Assembly: GCA_916613615.1 (NCBI GenBank) | Contig: OU744734.1 | Span: 31,876,301 to 31,940,300 of the forward strand | Length of the DNA stretch: 64,000 bases | From: Steromphala cineraria | Taxonomy: Eukaryota > Mollusca > Gastropoda > Trochida > Trochidae | Direction: 5' to 3' | Shown: one piece after another, positions 26,791 to 38,500 of the stretch | Numbering within the stretch: the first letter of the stretch is position 1 | How the letters are laid out: each line of letters opens with the position of its first letter | Translations under genes and position numbers: made by a program | Notes under the pieces: model-generated | What the model was told of the DNA's origin: nothing | Database searches by the model: none | What the model saw: only the letters and a program-made list of their open reading frames with translations

Positions 26791-28128
26791 ATTTTTAGGT
26801 CATCTGGCCTGTAAGGCCCGATGGGCTTATGGCATGGCATGGTGTCCGGCGTCCGTCCGTCCGTCCGTCCGTCCGTCCATCCGTAAACTTTGTGGAATTT
26901 CGACTTCTTCTCCAGAACCATAAGGCCTAAAAAGCTGAAACTTTGTGTACAGACAAATGGTAGCTTCGGTAGCCCTGTGACCCCAAATAAGGGCCACAGG
27001 GGCCACGCCCTAAAAACCTATTTTCATCTTCTTCTCCAGAACCATGAGGCCTAGAAAGCTGAAACTTTGTGTACAGACTCCTTGGCTAGTGAGGATTATG
27101 AATTGTAGCTTTGGTGACCCTGTTGCCCCTAATAAAGGCAACAGGAACGTCCTTTAAATCTATTTTCATCTTCTTCTCCTGAAGTATAAGGCCTAGAAAA
27201 CTGAAACTTGTCGCCTATATACTTAATTTTATGATTGGTGCCCCTGTGGCCTCTACAAAGGGGGAATCACATTGGCCACACTCTACAGCATAATTGATGA
27301 TGAAGCCTGATGAGCTACAGAGCCAATGGCTCTATTTTTCAATTTATCCTTACTCCAAAAATCCATAAACTAGTAAAATAATACAGATTCCTTGACTAAT
27401 GTGGATTATAAATTATAGCTCTGGTGGACCTGTGGCCCCTAATCTTTGACTTCTTCTCAAGAACAATTGTCTCAATAACGCTGAAACATTTTTACAAACT
27501 CCTTGACTAGTGAGGATTATTATTTATAGCTTTATTTGCCCTGTGACCCCTTATAAGATCCCACAGGGACTTTGGCCTTAAAAGATATTTTCATCTTCTT
27601 TTCCAGAAGCAAATAGCCTGGAAAGCTGAAATCTTGTGTACATACTCCTTGACCAATAAGGATTATGATTTATAGCTTTGGTGACTGACCCTGTGGCCCC
27701 TAATAAAACCTTTTCAAATTCTTCTCCAGGGGCAGATATCACAGAAAGTTGTGTCCAGAACAAGGAATGCAAGGGATGCAGGTTCAAAATTTTGCCAATC
27801 TGACGTTTAACCTTTGACTTAGAATAGGGAACCTGGGTTTAATTTCAGTATATATATTTCTCATGAAATTGACGAATTTTTAAATAAAGCTCAGGCTTAA
27901 ATACAAGGGTTACTGGTAAGAATTAGGACAGACGCAAGTTTTGTGTTGTCTTTATTTTTCTTCAATTGCTCAATATTTTCTTTTCAAATGTCCGACAAGT
28001 AAATTTTCCAACCTGTCAATTTCTATTTCAAGTATCAAACAGTTAAATTTTCCAACTGGTCAATATGGATTCCCAATCGGATATGTCAGGTGAATAGACC
28101 GATTTCTGCATCCCTGATAGAGACTCTT
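26791..28128 (+). mobile_element. HINE-like element, family F, 5' part (interrupted)
   Basis: It begins with a hairpin CATCTGGCCT-gta-AGGCCCGATG (26,801-26,823), then a TCCG microsatellite (26,848-26,883), then irregular core repeats recognisable by CTTCTTCTCCAGAACCATA, AGCTGAAACTTtGTGTACAGA and CCTGTGGCCCCTAATAA-like phrases (from about 26,906, 27,029 and 27,172, and eroded copies on to ~27,760). The core phrase TTTATAG-TTTG-TGA-CCTGTGGCCC resumes at 29,463 on the far side of the family B element, so B appears to have inserted into F. No coding capacity. Confidence 0.6.
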
Positions 28129-29443
28129 TATACCCCCGCTACGACGTAGTAGGGGGTATATAGCGCTCCGCGTGTCCGTCCGTCCGTCTGTGTGTGCGTC
28201 CGTCCGAAATCGTTTCCGGAGCATTACTCTAAAACTATACCACTTACAAACTTCAAATTTGGTATGGCAGTAGCCTATATGATGCTGTTGTGCCTTTTAG
28301 GGGTTTCATCTCAATGGTTCAAATAATTATTGAAATTTTGACCAAAAACCGTCCAATTTCTGGACTTTGTCTCGTTTCCGGAGCATAATTAAAAAACTAT
28401 ACCACTTGGAAAATTCAAATTTGGTATGACAGTAGCCTATATGATGCTGTTGTGCCTTTTAGGGGTTTCATCTCAATGGTTCAAATAATTATTGAAATTT
28501 TGACCAAAAACCGTCCAATTTCTGGACTTTGTCTCGTTTCCGGAGCATAATTAAAAAACTATACCACTTGGAAAATTCAAATTTGGTATGACAGTAGCCT
28601 ATATGATGCTGTTGTGCCTTTTAGGGGTTTCATCTCAATGGTTCAAATAATTATTGAAATTTTGACCAAAAACCGTCCAATTTCTGGACTTTGTCTCGTT
28701 TCCGGAGCATAATTAAAAAACTATACCACTTGGAAAATTCAAATTTGGTATGACAGTAGCCTATATGATGCTGTTGTGCCTTTTAGGGGTTTCATCTCAA
28801 TGGTTCAAATAATTATTGAAATTTTGACCAAAAACCGTCCAATTTCTGGACTTTGTCTCGTTTCCGGAGCATAATTAAAAACTATACCACTTGGAAAATT
28901 CAAATTTGGTATGGCAGTAGCCTATATGATGCTGTTGTGCCTTTTAGGGGTTTCACCTCCAACGTTCAAATAATTATTGAAATTTTGACCAAAAACGGTC
29001 AGATATTCGGACTTTGTGTAGTTTCCAGATCATAATTTAAAAACTATACCACATGGAATTTTCAAACTTAGTATGGCAGTAACCTATATGATGCTGTTGT
29101 GCCTTTTAGAGGTTTTAATTCCAAAGTTCAAATAATATTTGAAATTTTTACCACTGCAAAGAATATATATATATTGGAATGTTGATACCACTGCAAAGAT
29201 TACATAAATTATATTGGAATATAAATTGACCTACGTGGAACTGAATGGAAGGTGAGAGTTTGTTGAAAAAACATTTATTATCATAGTTATACCAGTTTAC
29301 ACCTATTCAGACAAATTAAATTTTAAAAATACGGTAACAATCCTAGGTCTTATCAGAACATATGACTTTTCATAATTTTCGTCAAGGAAAGGCGGTCAAA
29401 CTACAGGCGGGGGTATGTGAGCTGCGCTCACTTTTGCCTTGTT
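28129..29443 (+). mobile_element. HINE/pearl-like element, family B, inserted in family F
   Basis: The 5' hairpin (28,129-28,161) carries TATACCCCCGC. A TCCG-rich microsatellite follows at 28,174-28,206. Six core units start with GTTTCCGG or GTTTCCAG at 28,212, 28,374, 28,536, 28,698, 28,860 and 29,021, a period of 162 bp that is almost invariant; units 2-4 are nearly identical, which indicates recent amplification. The inverted end GCGGGGGTAT (29,407-29,416) is followed by the 3' hairpin GTGAGC-TGC-GCTCAC (29,417-29,431) and tail TTTTGCCTTG. No coding capacity. Confidence 0.78.
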
Positions 29444-29610
29444 TTCTAATTGGGAATTAGTTTATAGTTTTGATGAACCTGTGGCCCTTAATAAGGGCTT
29501 AGTGAATCTTTGGATCCAGTACCCTAAATTATTAGTTGCAGATTTGGTTGCCTTCTTCATCAAATGAGGACCACTACGTTACACCTTTTTAGCTCATCAG
29601 GCCTGAACTT
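29444..29610 (+). mobile_element. family F remnant downstream of B, joined to a second F-type start
   Basis: F core phrases (ATAAGGGCTTAGTG, CCTGTGGCCC) are followed by GCCTTCTTCATCAAATGAGG and then TTTTTAGCTCATCAGGCC (about 29,587), which resembles the 5' end of family F. The same junction recurs at 30,412-30,463. Confidence 0.5.
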
Positions 29611-30310
29611 AAGCCCTGGTTCCCTATTTGATATACAAACAGGACATAGCTCACAAATTGCTGAAGCCTGACACGTAAATCCAGAGATAAACTTTTTCTA
29701 AAAAAAACGTGTTCTCTCAACGATGCAGCAGCATATACTAGAGGGTTTACAGTGACTATAAAATCACTTAATTCATGACATTTGAAACATGATACATTGA
29801 ATATATACCAAAATTGAAAACATACAATCAAACATCATCAAAATATTATTACATGTAAAACGGCTCTGCAGCCCATTTGCTCAGGGTGTAGTGTAATAAC
29901 TGCTCTTCAGCCTAAAATACCCATGAGTTTCATCCACTGCTAAGTTTAGATACACCTGAAAGTCATAACCTGCTGAATTACCGCTTACATTTGTTATTTA
30001 CACTGTTTTATAACAGCTCTTCAGCAAACCTCCAAATTTAATACAATAATATGATTTTAGCTATAACAGCCATCAAAGAGTGTAGGACACTGAGCAGACA
30101 TACATGCAGTATTATTACGGCTCTGCAGCATGACAACCAACCATCATGACGTACAGGCGACTAGTATTCTCGTGGCTCTACAGCCGTCACTCGGGGAAAT
30201 ATGCCCCTGAAACATAGAAAACAGAATCAGTCCAACTCGTATACATATATTTACAAAACATTCAATTAAAGCATCGCTAAATAAGTAACTATTCAACTGG
30301 CCGTAGCTGT
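29611..30310. other. intergenic
   Basis: No gene. GGCTCTGCAGC, GCTCTTCAGC and GGCTCTACAGC phrases recur (29,862; 29,904; 30,016; 30,119; 30,174), suggesting a highly eroded tandem repeat with ~50-110 bp spacing. Confidence 0.4.
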
Positions 30311-30394
30311 ACATATGGGGAATAGGGTCAATTTCTGATTAAAGGTTGGGATGGGGGACATCACAGTGCATCAAATACACATATTTCTAGTTAA
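30311..30394 (+). mobile_element. 3' end fragment of a family A element
   Basis: It matches the last ~80 bp of the element ending at 19,623: AGGGTCA, then GGGGGACATCACAGTGCATC, then ATTTCTAGTTA. The 3' hairpin is eroded (GTGCATCAAATACAC). Only the 3' end is present. Confidence 0.65.
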
Positions 30395-30404
30395 TTACAG
30401 ATTC

Positions 30405-30485
30405 GCCTTCTTACTCAATTGAGGGCCACTCTGATACACCTTTTTAGCTCATCTGGCCCTTAAAACCTATTTTTTTAGGAGGTAT
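30405..30485 (+). mobile_element. family F-type junction fragment
   Basis: The segment GCCTTCTTACTCAATTGAGG then TTTTTAGCTCATCTGGCCC repeats the arrangement at 29,550-29,605, implying that the same two sequence blocks are linked in the family. Confidence 0.5.
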
Positions 30486-30849
30486 TTAAAGGGGCAGTAG
30501 CACGTTTTTAGGGGGAATATAAGGTGATGTCAGGAAAATGAAAATAAATGTTTCCAAATGAAAGACAATGTATTTAAACTAAATGGAGCAGTAATAATTC
30601 AAATATATAACGTAAGGTTCAGCCATGCGATTCCTTTTTCTTACAAAAATGAATTAAAGGTGTTCACACAAAAATGGCCGCCAATGGAATTTATGTAAAT
30701 CCTCATACTTTGTCCTCTGACTATGTGTGATTGGCTTGTGTAATGAGATTTATACCACTGTCAAAATAATACATTTAGCATTAACATGCAATTATCAGTG
30801 AAATATTATAAATATAAAATTATCAAAAAACGTGCTACTGCCCCTTTAA
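30486..30849. mobile_element. MITE 1: TTAA-flanked, ~16-22 bp terminal inverted repeats
   Basis: TTAA (30,486-30,489) is followed by AGGGGCAGTAGCACGTTTTT. The right end is the exact inverse, ending CGTGCTACTGCCCCT, followed by TTAA (30,846-30,849). The body is 356 bp with no coding frame. A TTAA duplication is the hallmark of piggyBac-type transposition; the family is otherwise unassigned. Confidence 0.85.
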
Positions 30850-31343
30850 AGGGACACAGAGTATCTTTCTTTAAATTTTATTTGGTTTTGATAGCTACAA
30901 AATATCTAATATGCTGATTGAAGTTCATATCCCATCACTGGACTTGCAAATATATCCATTTATGCATAATATCTCTAAAATGCTTGATTTTATGGAAAAA
31001 TTGAGAAAACATCTCAAATATGTTTAATATTCGAAATTATGCATCCAATTAATCTACCTATTAGTTACAATACCTAATAAACACTATCGAATCGAGTATT
31101 TCTTCCTGTCAGCTCATGAAAAGGTTTCAAAATTACTTTTGGCGAATTTGCGCGCACCACTCGAGCCACATTGTCCGGTTTTCGATCAAGAATCCTGACT
31201 TCGAATGGCCGTATTTTCGCTCTAATGTACTGATTGACCTGTAACTTGTTATTTTCAGTAACAGTTAGTGGTTCCTGATGTATTTACATCGATTTCAAAA
31301 TTTGACATATGTGATCCTATCAACATACTCTGTGTCTCTTTAA
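30846..31343. mobile_element. MITE 2: TTAA-flanked, abutting MITE 1
   Basis: Directly after the shared TTAA comes AGGGACACAGAGTATCTT. At the far end ATACTCTGTGTCTCT precedes TTAA (31,340-31,343). The inverted ends differ at one of the first 15 positions. The body (30,850-31,339) is 490 bp and AT-rich, with no coding frame. Its ends differ in sequence from MITE 1, apart from the initial AGGG/AGAG-type start. Confidence 0.82.
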
Positions 31344-31444
31344 TGAGTGCTTCCCTAGAAAATTTCTGACAAGGAGATGTTTACACTGCAGCATTGAGGA
31401 AAGATGATATGTTACAGCAGCTTCAATCACTTTCAAGTGCCTTT

Positions 31445-32515
31445 TGATTTAAACATATTTTATTCAATAAAGAAAGGGATTAGGAACAAGTTATCCAACT
31501 AAGGTAACCTTCTCCAAAGTATTTACAAAATGATAGATATATAGCGACATACATGAAAACATGGAAAATAGTATAATACAGAATGGTATAAAGATATTTA
31601 CAAAAGTAAGTATGTACATGCTGCAGTCAACAGAAGCGCTTGCTGTTTAAAATATATTGCTGGACTGCCTTGAAAATGACCTGATTTTGTAAAATTGAAA
31701 GGCTTTTACTGCCACATAAAACTAAATCTAAATTTACGGCATCATCATAAACATATGATTTTTATACATTTAATATTCTTAATCTGTGTTCATCATATAA
31801 AGGACACTCAAACATAAAGTGAAAAACATTTTCGCATAAACAACCACATTCACATGTTGAATTCGCCTTAATGCCAACTTTAAATAAATCATATTTCAAC
31901 TCACTTACATGATATCTTAAACGTTTATGATAAATATTTACCCTACGCATACCTGATGAAAAATAAGATGGTGCCGAAACAATTGGCTTCTTCAAATATG
32001 ATTTGAACTTTTCATTTGATGTTACATTTCGCTTATCTAATGGGATATCGTTCCATAACACTGTGGTTGAAGGAATAAAAGACATACGTGAATGTTTCAA
32101 TCTATATGATGGAATAACAAAATTATTTGCATTTCTAAGATCATAAGAAGTAGTGTCTCCAACAGTCGGTGGAAGTAAATCTACAAGATATGATGGTGCA
32201 TTACCGCACTGTAATTTATGATAAAGTGTTAACTTTCTCCTTTTTCTCCGTTCTGATAATTTTTCCCAACCAGTTTCAAATTAAAATAGAGATGTTTAAG
32301 TGAAGTGTATTTTGGTAGACCAGTAATAACACGGGCCGCTTCTAACTGTAATTGTTCAAGTCGAAATGACTGTTCTGAGTTACACCCATCCCAAACTTCA
32401 CAAGCATATTCAAAATGTGGTCTAATAAAGATAATATAGATCTTATCTAAAATTTGCCTGCTTAATATGAATTTAAGTTTTCGCATTGAATTTATCATTT
32501 TAGAAATCGAGTGCC
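31445..32515 (-). mobile_element. 5'-truncated non-LTR (LINE) retrotransposon
   Basis: The minus strand carries the end of a reverse-transcriptase ORF (32,513 down to 31,762) followed by about 300 bp of 3' untranslated DNA ending near a TTGAATAAAATATGTTTA phrase (about 31,450-31,475). Upstream (above 32,515) the similarity stops and an in-frame stop appears, typical of 5' truncation on insertion. Confidence 0.8.
31762..32513 (-). pseudogene. LINE reverse transcriptase C-terminus, frameshifted
   Basis: Two adjoining frames encode the segment just after the polymerase core of LINE reverse transcriptases. The upstream frame has IRPHFEYACEVWDGC and QLEAARVITGLPKYTSLKHL. The downstream frame (to 31,762) has FIPSTTVLWNDIP, RLRYHVSELKYDLF and a terminal CECG...HFMFECPLY cysteine/histidine motif. 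Reading through, one single-base frameshift just after KHLYF (near 32,280) joins them: shifted by one base, the sequence continues ETGWEKLSERRKRRKLTLYH, the expected family continuation, and then runs open into the downstream frame. Catalytic palm motifs and endonuclease are missing. It is dead. Clade (jockey/CR1-like or related) is not resolved. Confidence 0.88.
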
Positions 32516-32756
32516 TTCACATGTATGATGAAATATCACATGAAGAACACAATCAGCTTACATTGCAAAATAAGCTTACAGTTAAAATATTATCCTTATA
32601 TAATAAAAAGCAATATACATACACTTTGGTGGGCCTATGAATCCTTACATGCTTAAAATGTGACAGTGAAAAGGTCAACCATGCGTCCGAAAACCAATAC
32701 ATCAGGTCCTGTACAAATGTGATAACTCTATATCTCTAAACCTAATCATACTGCTT

Positions 32757-32930
32757 ATACAATTTTGTTCTCCAGAAAGCTGAAACTTAGTGTACAGATT
32801 TCTTGACTAGTGAGGATTATAATTTATAGCTTTTGTGGCCCGGTGGTCCCTAAAAACCTATTTTCATCTTCTTCTCCAGAAGCATAAGGCCTAGAAAGCT
32901 GAAACTTCGTGTACAGACTTCAATTCTGTT
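32757..32930 (+). mobile_element. family F core-repeat fragment
   Basis: Two partial copies of the F core: CCAGAAAGCTGAAACTTAGT (32,773) and, ~120 bp on, CTTCTTCTCCAGAAGCATA with AGCTGAAACTTCGTGTACAG. No ends are visible. Confidence 0.6.
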
Positions 32931-33529
32931 TTCAACGATCTCTTTTTCTTGGAAATCCCCTCAAGGGTTAGTTTGCCACGACTTGTGAAAGATAAGGTGT
33001 GCTTCTATAATCTGTGCAAGCAATGAAATCCTGTGCTTCAGGTGATGTATGCCTTTGGGTTGCATCGTGATTCTTGCTCTCAACCCGCATGTAAAGGGTT
33101 AACTTAATCCTTTATGATTTAGAGACTTGTAATGTATTTGTGTTGTTGTTTGGTGTTTTTGTATGATAAATGATAATGAAATAAAATATACCTATAGAAC
33201 CATAAGTTGTTACAAAAATTTATATTTTTGGATGTTAGTTACTGTGGTAGTACTAAGTGGTGGTACTATTAAGCTTTCTGTGTTATTACTTTCATTATGA
33301 TATGCCATATGATTTTTATATTGAGTTTTCAATATTGTCTGAACTGAACTACAAGATATACATGAAAATATATAAAATGATACATGATACATCACAATAC
33401 AATACAAAGCTGACATACATCTAAAGGTAATATATGGTTTTTTTTCTTGAAATATGACATTATATTTTTTCTAAATAATGACAATTTTCTTAAAGTTCTT
33501 AGCGAATTAAAAGGGTGTTCATTTTGTAC

Positions 33530-33610
33530 ATAGTTTTAAAATGTTATGAAAAACGTGTCAAACCAGAGGCAATGTAAAGTGCGTTGTGCTCACATTTGCC
33601 TTGTTTGCAT
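33530..33610 (+). mobile_element. 3' end fragment of a family B-like element
   Basis: GTGCGTTGTGCTCAC (33,579-33,593) followed by ATTTGCCTTG is an eroded version of the B 3' hairpin plus tail at 29,417-29,441. Confidence 0.5.
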
Positions 33611-35559
33611 GTATTGATAATACCTGAATTATATGCATATCAAAGGCAGTTTCCTAGAACATAAATATGGTACTATATGTATCGACTTGCTTCACATTCA
33701 CTCAAGCAAGATATATGAATGAATATTGAAGGTAGAATACAGTTAGAAGACTGTAAAGATGGTGGTTTTGTCCCTTGCCAGCAGTAAATATAAAGTCCAG
33801 AACTGTTAAATCTGTAATTGCTATGTGTGGATAATCTGTTTTAATGTGTAAGAGGTGACAATGGTCGACTAGATGAAGATGTCTTCTTTTTTTGATAATA
33901 ATGTTCTCAAATATAAATATAAATTATTTTGAAATTTTTATACAGTTGTCAAGCATGAAGGATGAGCATTAGGTACATGAGATCTATTTTTGCTGAAGTC
34001 ATGAGCCAAGAGTGTTAATTGACAATTCTTTGACCAAAGAAGGATGCAGGGGAATATTAAGAAACTGTGCTCACGAGTGCTCATGATTTCCAAAGAGATG
34101 TTAGGTATAAATTTACAAGCCCTCACAAAAATCATGGGAAATTTTATGAAACTGAATGCATGGCTCGAGTAAATACCAAAAAAGTCAGTTGATGGCAACT
34201 GATGTTAGATTGGTCATTTACAATTGATTTTTTTTATTGTAAAAATTGAAGCATGTTAATGTGTTTTTGAGTGATACATGTATATGAGCCAGGGTGATTT
34301 GAATGGCTCTTCCAATTGCTTGATCTGCACTGAGCAATGTCCCTTTCTATTGAAGAAAGGATAGACTCAATTCCTGTAGGTTATGTCTAGAGGTTTGCAA
34401 TGTGACCATGAGGGAAGAGAATCAATCTTCTGTCTGACCTGCTGTCTGCTCTGGGTCAACCGTCTACACTCACTGCTTGCTTCCCAGCCTTCTCTCTCCT
34501 CCAGCCCTGTCTCTCCTCGATCCAGCCCTGTCTCTCCTCCAGCCCTCTCTCTCCTCCAGCCATCATCCAGGCTGCTCATTGTTCAACATATACTTGTACT
34601 TGTCTTTTATTGCATTCCAAGGATTTTAGAATTTCTGTCCAAGGAAGTAAAAGCCTCAGAATACATTTGAATGTGTTACTGGTGAAGTCACAGTTTTCTG
34701 ATTAGTCAGCTGCATGACCAGCAGGGCTTTTAGTTGACAAGTGAGCTGGGGAAGGTTATTATGGAATATGCCTCTTTTCAGAGTAATGCACTTATTTTGC
34801 AGAGCCAATATATGGAAAGGCTGTTACACTTAGGGCAATGAGCTGCAGGGTAACCTTGTAAGTCAATGTTGAACAACAATTCACTTCAATGATACATTTG
34901 ATATCTTACATTAATGTAATAGTAATGTTGGATGTTACCCTATATCTGATTTCATGCATGCTTTAATTTTAATAGTTTAACTTTGCTAAGAAGGTTGTTT
35001 TTAAATCATCTCCTCTTTGCCACCTGAGACACATGTACAAAAACATACACATGGTAATGTTGAGAATGAGAGTGTCACACCTGACTGCATGTATGCATGT
35101 ACTGTAGTATGTTTGGGTACTCATGCAGCATTATTCTCAATTGTGTGGTGTTTTCACATCATGTGAATAGATCATAAAGCAGATGATTAACATAACAGGT
35201 TTGCAGGCAGTGTGTGGGTCTGAGTTGACCATGTGCTCACTCACCCCTCTTGGCAGTTCACCTCTTATGGCTGGTAGGTGCAGTGCAGTGTGCAGGTGAG
35301 TCAATCCTGCTAGCCTGTGCCTTAGTGTATGCTCAAGTTGTAGGCCAGTGAAACTATGTCAATGTGTATTGTGGAATTGATATGTGCAGATGAGCGTGTT
35401 CAATAAATCTCTTAATTGAGGGTGAGCACTGAAGCTGTGCATGCATGAAGGCAAGTGTTATGCAAGTATTGGGTTTGATTGCACAGAGTCTGGCCTGGAA
35501 ACGAGTATAACATATTACCACAGTGCATTTGGGCTACATTGTTCCTGCTGTAGGTTATA
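33611..35559. other. intergenic or intronic DNA
   Basis: No supported gene. A CT-rich minisatellite (CTCTCCTCCAGCCCTGT-type, about 34,490-34,561) produces small open frames on both strands that should be ignored. At 35,260 a pyrimidine tract plus CAG, and at 35,296 CAGGTGAGT, look splice-like, but the intervening 39 bp is not convincing coding sequence. Confidence 0.5.
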
Positions 35560-38500
35560 GTAAGGAAGCTACCCTGTCAGTGGTGCAGAGTAAGAAAGCT
35601 AAGTTGTCAGTGGTGCAGAGTAAGAAAGCTAAGTTGTCAGTGGTGCAGAGTAAGAAAGCTACCTTGTCAGTGGTGCAGAGTAAGGAAGCTACCTTGTCAG
35701 TGGTGCAGGGTAAGAAAGCTAAGTTGTCAGTGGTACAGAGTAAGGAAGCTACCTTGTCAGTGGTGCAGGGTAAGAAAGCTAAGTTGTCAGTGGTGCAGGG
35801 TAAGAAAGCTACCTTGTCAGTGGTGCAGAGTAAGAAAGCTACCTTGTCAGTGGTGCAGAGTAAGAAAGCTAAGTTGTCAGTGGTGCAGAGTAAGAAAGCT
35901 ACCTTGTCAGTGGTGCAGGGTAAGAAAGCTAAGTTGTCAGTGGTGCAGAGTAAGAAAGCTAAGTTGTCAGTGGTGCAGGGTAAGAAAGCTAAGTTGTCAG
36001 TGGTGCAGGGTAAGAAAGCTAAGTTGTCAGTGGTGCAGGGTAAGAAAGCTAAGTTGTCAGTGGTGCAGGGTAAGAAAGCTAAGTTGCCAGTGGTGCAGGG
36101 TAAGAAAGCTAAGTTGTCAGTGGTGCAGAGTAAGGAAGCTACCTTGTCAGTGGTGCAGGGTAAGAAAGCTAAGTTGTCAGTGGTGCAGGGTAAGAAAGCT
36201 ACCTTGTCAGTGGTGCAGAGTAAGAAAGCTACCTTGTCAGTGGTGCAGAGTAAGAAAGCTAAGTTGTCAGTGGTGCAGAGTAAGAAAGCTACCTTGTCAG
36301 TGGTGCAGGGTAAGAAAGCTAAGTTGTCAGTGGTGCAGAGTAAGAAAGCTACCTTGTCAGTGGTGCAGAGTAAGGAAGCTACCTTGTCAGTGGTGCAGAG
36401 TAAGAAAGCTACCTTGTCAGTGGTGCAGAGTAAGAAAGCTAAGTTGTCAGTGGTGCAGAGTAAGAAAGCTAAGTTGTCAGTGGTGCAGGGTAAGAAAGCT
36501 AAGTTGTCAGTGGTGCAGAGTAAGAAAGCTAAGTTGTCAGTGGTGCAGAGTAAGAAAGCTAAGTTGTTAGTGGTGCAGGGTAAGAAAGCTAAGTTGTCAG
36601 TGGTGCAGGGTGAGGAAGCTACCTTGTCAGTGGTGCAGAGTAAGGAAGCTAAGTTGTCAGTGGTGCAGGGTAAGAAAGCTAAGTTGTCAGTGGTGCAGGG
36701 TAAGGAAGCTACCTTGTCAGTGGTGCAGAGTAAGAAAGCTAAGTTGTCAGTGGTGCAGAGTAAGAAAGCTACCTTGTCAGTGGTGCAGGGTAAGAAAGCT
36801 AAGTTGTCAGTGGTGCAGGATAAGAAAGCTAAGTTGTCAGTGGTACAGAGTAAGAAAGCTACCTTGTCAGTGGTGCAGAGTAAGAAAGCTACCTTGTCAG
36901 TGGTGCAGAGTAAGAAAGCTAAGTTGCCAGTGGTGCAGGGTAAGAAAGCTAAGTTGTCAGTGGTGCAGGATAAGAAAGCTAAGTTGTCAGTGGTACAGAG
37001 TAAGAAAGCTACCTTGTCAGTGGTGCAGAGTAAGAAAGCTAAGTTGTCAGTGGTGCAGAGTAAGAAAGCTACCTTGTCAGTGGTGCAGAGTAAGAAAGCT
37101 AAGTTGTCAGTGGTGCAGGGTAAGAAAGCTAAGTTGTCAGTGGTGCAGAGTAAGAAAGCTACCTTGTCAGTGGTGCAGGGTGAGGAAGCTAAGTTGTCAG
37201 TGGTGCAGGGTAAGGAAGCTACCTTGTCAGTGGTGCAGGGTAAGAAAGCTAAGTTGTCAGTGGTGCAGAGTAAGAAAGCTAAGTTGTCAGTGGTGCAGGG
37301 TGAGGAAGCTAAGTTGTCAGTGGTGCAGAGTAAGAAAGCTAAGTTGTCAGTGGTGCAGAGTAAGAAAGCTAAGTTGTCAGTGGTGCAGAGTAAGAAAGCT
37401 AAGTTGTCAGTGGTGCAGAGTAAGAAAGCTAAGTTGTCAGTGGTGCAGAGTAAGAAAGCTAAGTTGTCAGTGGTGCAGAGTAAGAAAGCTAAGTTGTCAG
37501 TGGTGCAGAGTAAGAAAGCTACCTTGTCAGTGGTGCAGGGTAAGAAAGCTAAGTTGTCAGTGGTGCAGGGTAAGAAAGCTACCTTGTCAGTGGTGCAGAG
37601 TAAGAAAGCTACCTTGTCAGTGGTGCAGAGTAAGAAAGCTACCTTGTCAGTGGTGCAGGGTAAGAAAGCTAAGTTGTCAGTGGTGCAGAGTAAGAAAGCT
37701 ACCTTGTCAGTGGTGCAGAGTAAGAAAGCTACCTTGTCAGTGGTGCAGGGTAAGAAAGCTAAGTTGTCAGTGGTGCAGGGTAAGAAAGCTAAGTTGTCAG
37801 TGGTGCAGGGTAAGAAAGCTACCTTGTCAGTGGTGCAGAGTAAGAAAGCTAAGTTGTCAGTGGTGCAGGGTAAGAAAGCTAAGTTGTCAGTGGTGCAGGG
37901 TAAGAAAGCTAAGATGTCAGTGGTGCAGAGTAAGAAAGCTAAGTTGTCAGTGGTGCAAGGAAAGAAAGCTAAGTTGTCAGTGGTGCAGAGTAAGAAAGCT
38001 AAGTTGTCAGTGGTGCAGGGTGAGGAAGCTACCTTGTCAGTGGTGCAGAGTAAGAAAGCTACCTTGTCAGTGGTGCAGGGTAAGAAAGCTAAGTTGTCAG
38101 TGGTGCAGGGTAAGAAAGCTAAGTTGTCAGTGGTGCAGAGTAAGAAAGCTAAGTTGTCAGTGGTGCAGGGTAAGAAAGCTACCTTGTCAGTGGTGCAGGG
38201 TAAGAAAGCTAAGTTGTCAGTGGTGCAGAGTAAGAAAGCTAAGTTGTCAGTGGTGCAGAGTAAGAAAGCTAAGTTGTCAGTGGTGCAGGGTAAGGAAGCT
38301 ACCTTGTCAGTGGTGCAGAGTAAGAAAGCTACCTTGTCAGTGGTGCAGGGTAAGAAAGCTAAGTTGTCAGTGGTGCAGAGTAAGAAAGCTACCTTGTCAG
38401 TGGTGCAGGGTAAGAAAGCTACCTTGTCAGTGGTGCAGGGTAAGGAAGCTACCTTGTCAGTGGTGCAGAGTAAGAAAGCTAAGTTGTCAGTGGTGCAGGG

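Noticed and set aside
26848..26883. Stand-alone TCCG microsatellite locus
   Set aside because: It, and the runs at 28.2, 59.9 and 62.3 kb, always lie just inside the 5' end of HINE-like elements, so it is part of those elements.
34367..34670. Overlapping 70- and 95-codon frames
   Set aside because: They sit on a CT-rich minisatellite and have low-complexity composition.
35260..35302. Second exon candidate (CTTGGCAG ... CAGGTGAGT)
   Set aside because: The 39-bp interval contains its own GTAGGT donor-like site, and the acceptor tract is weak; nothing else supports it.
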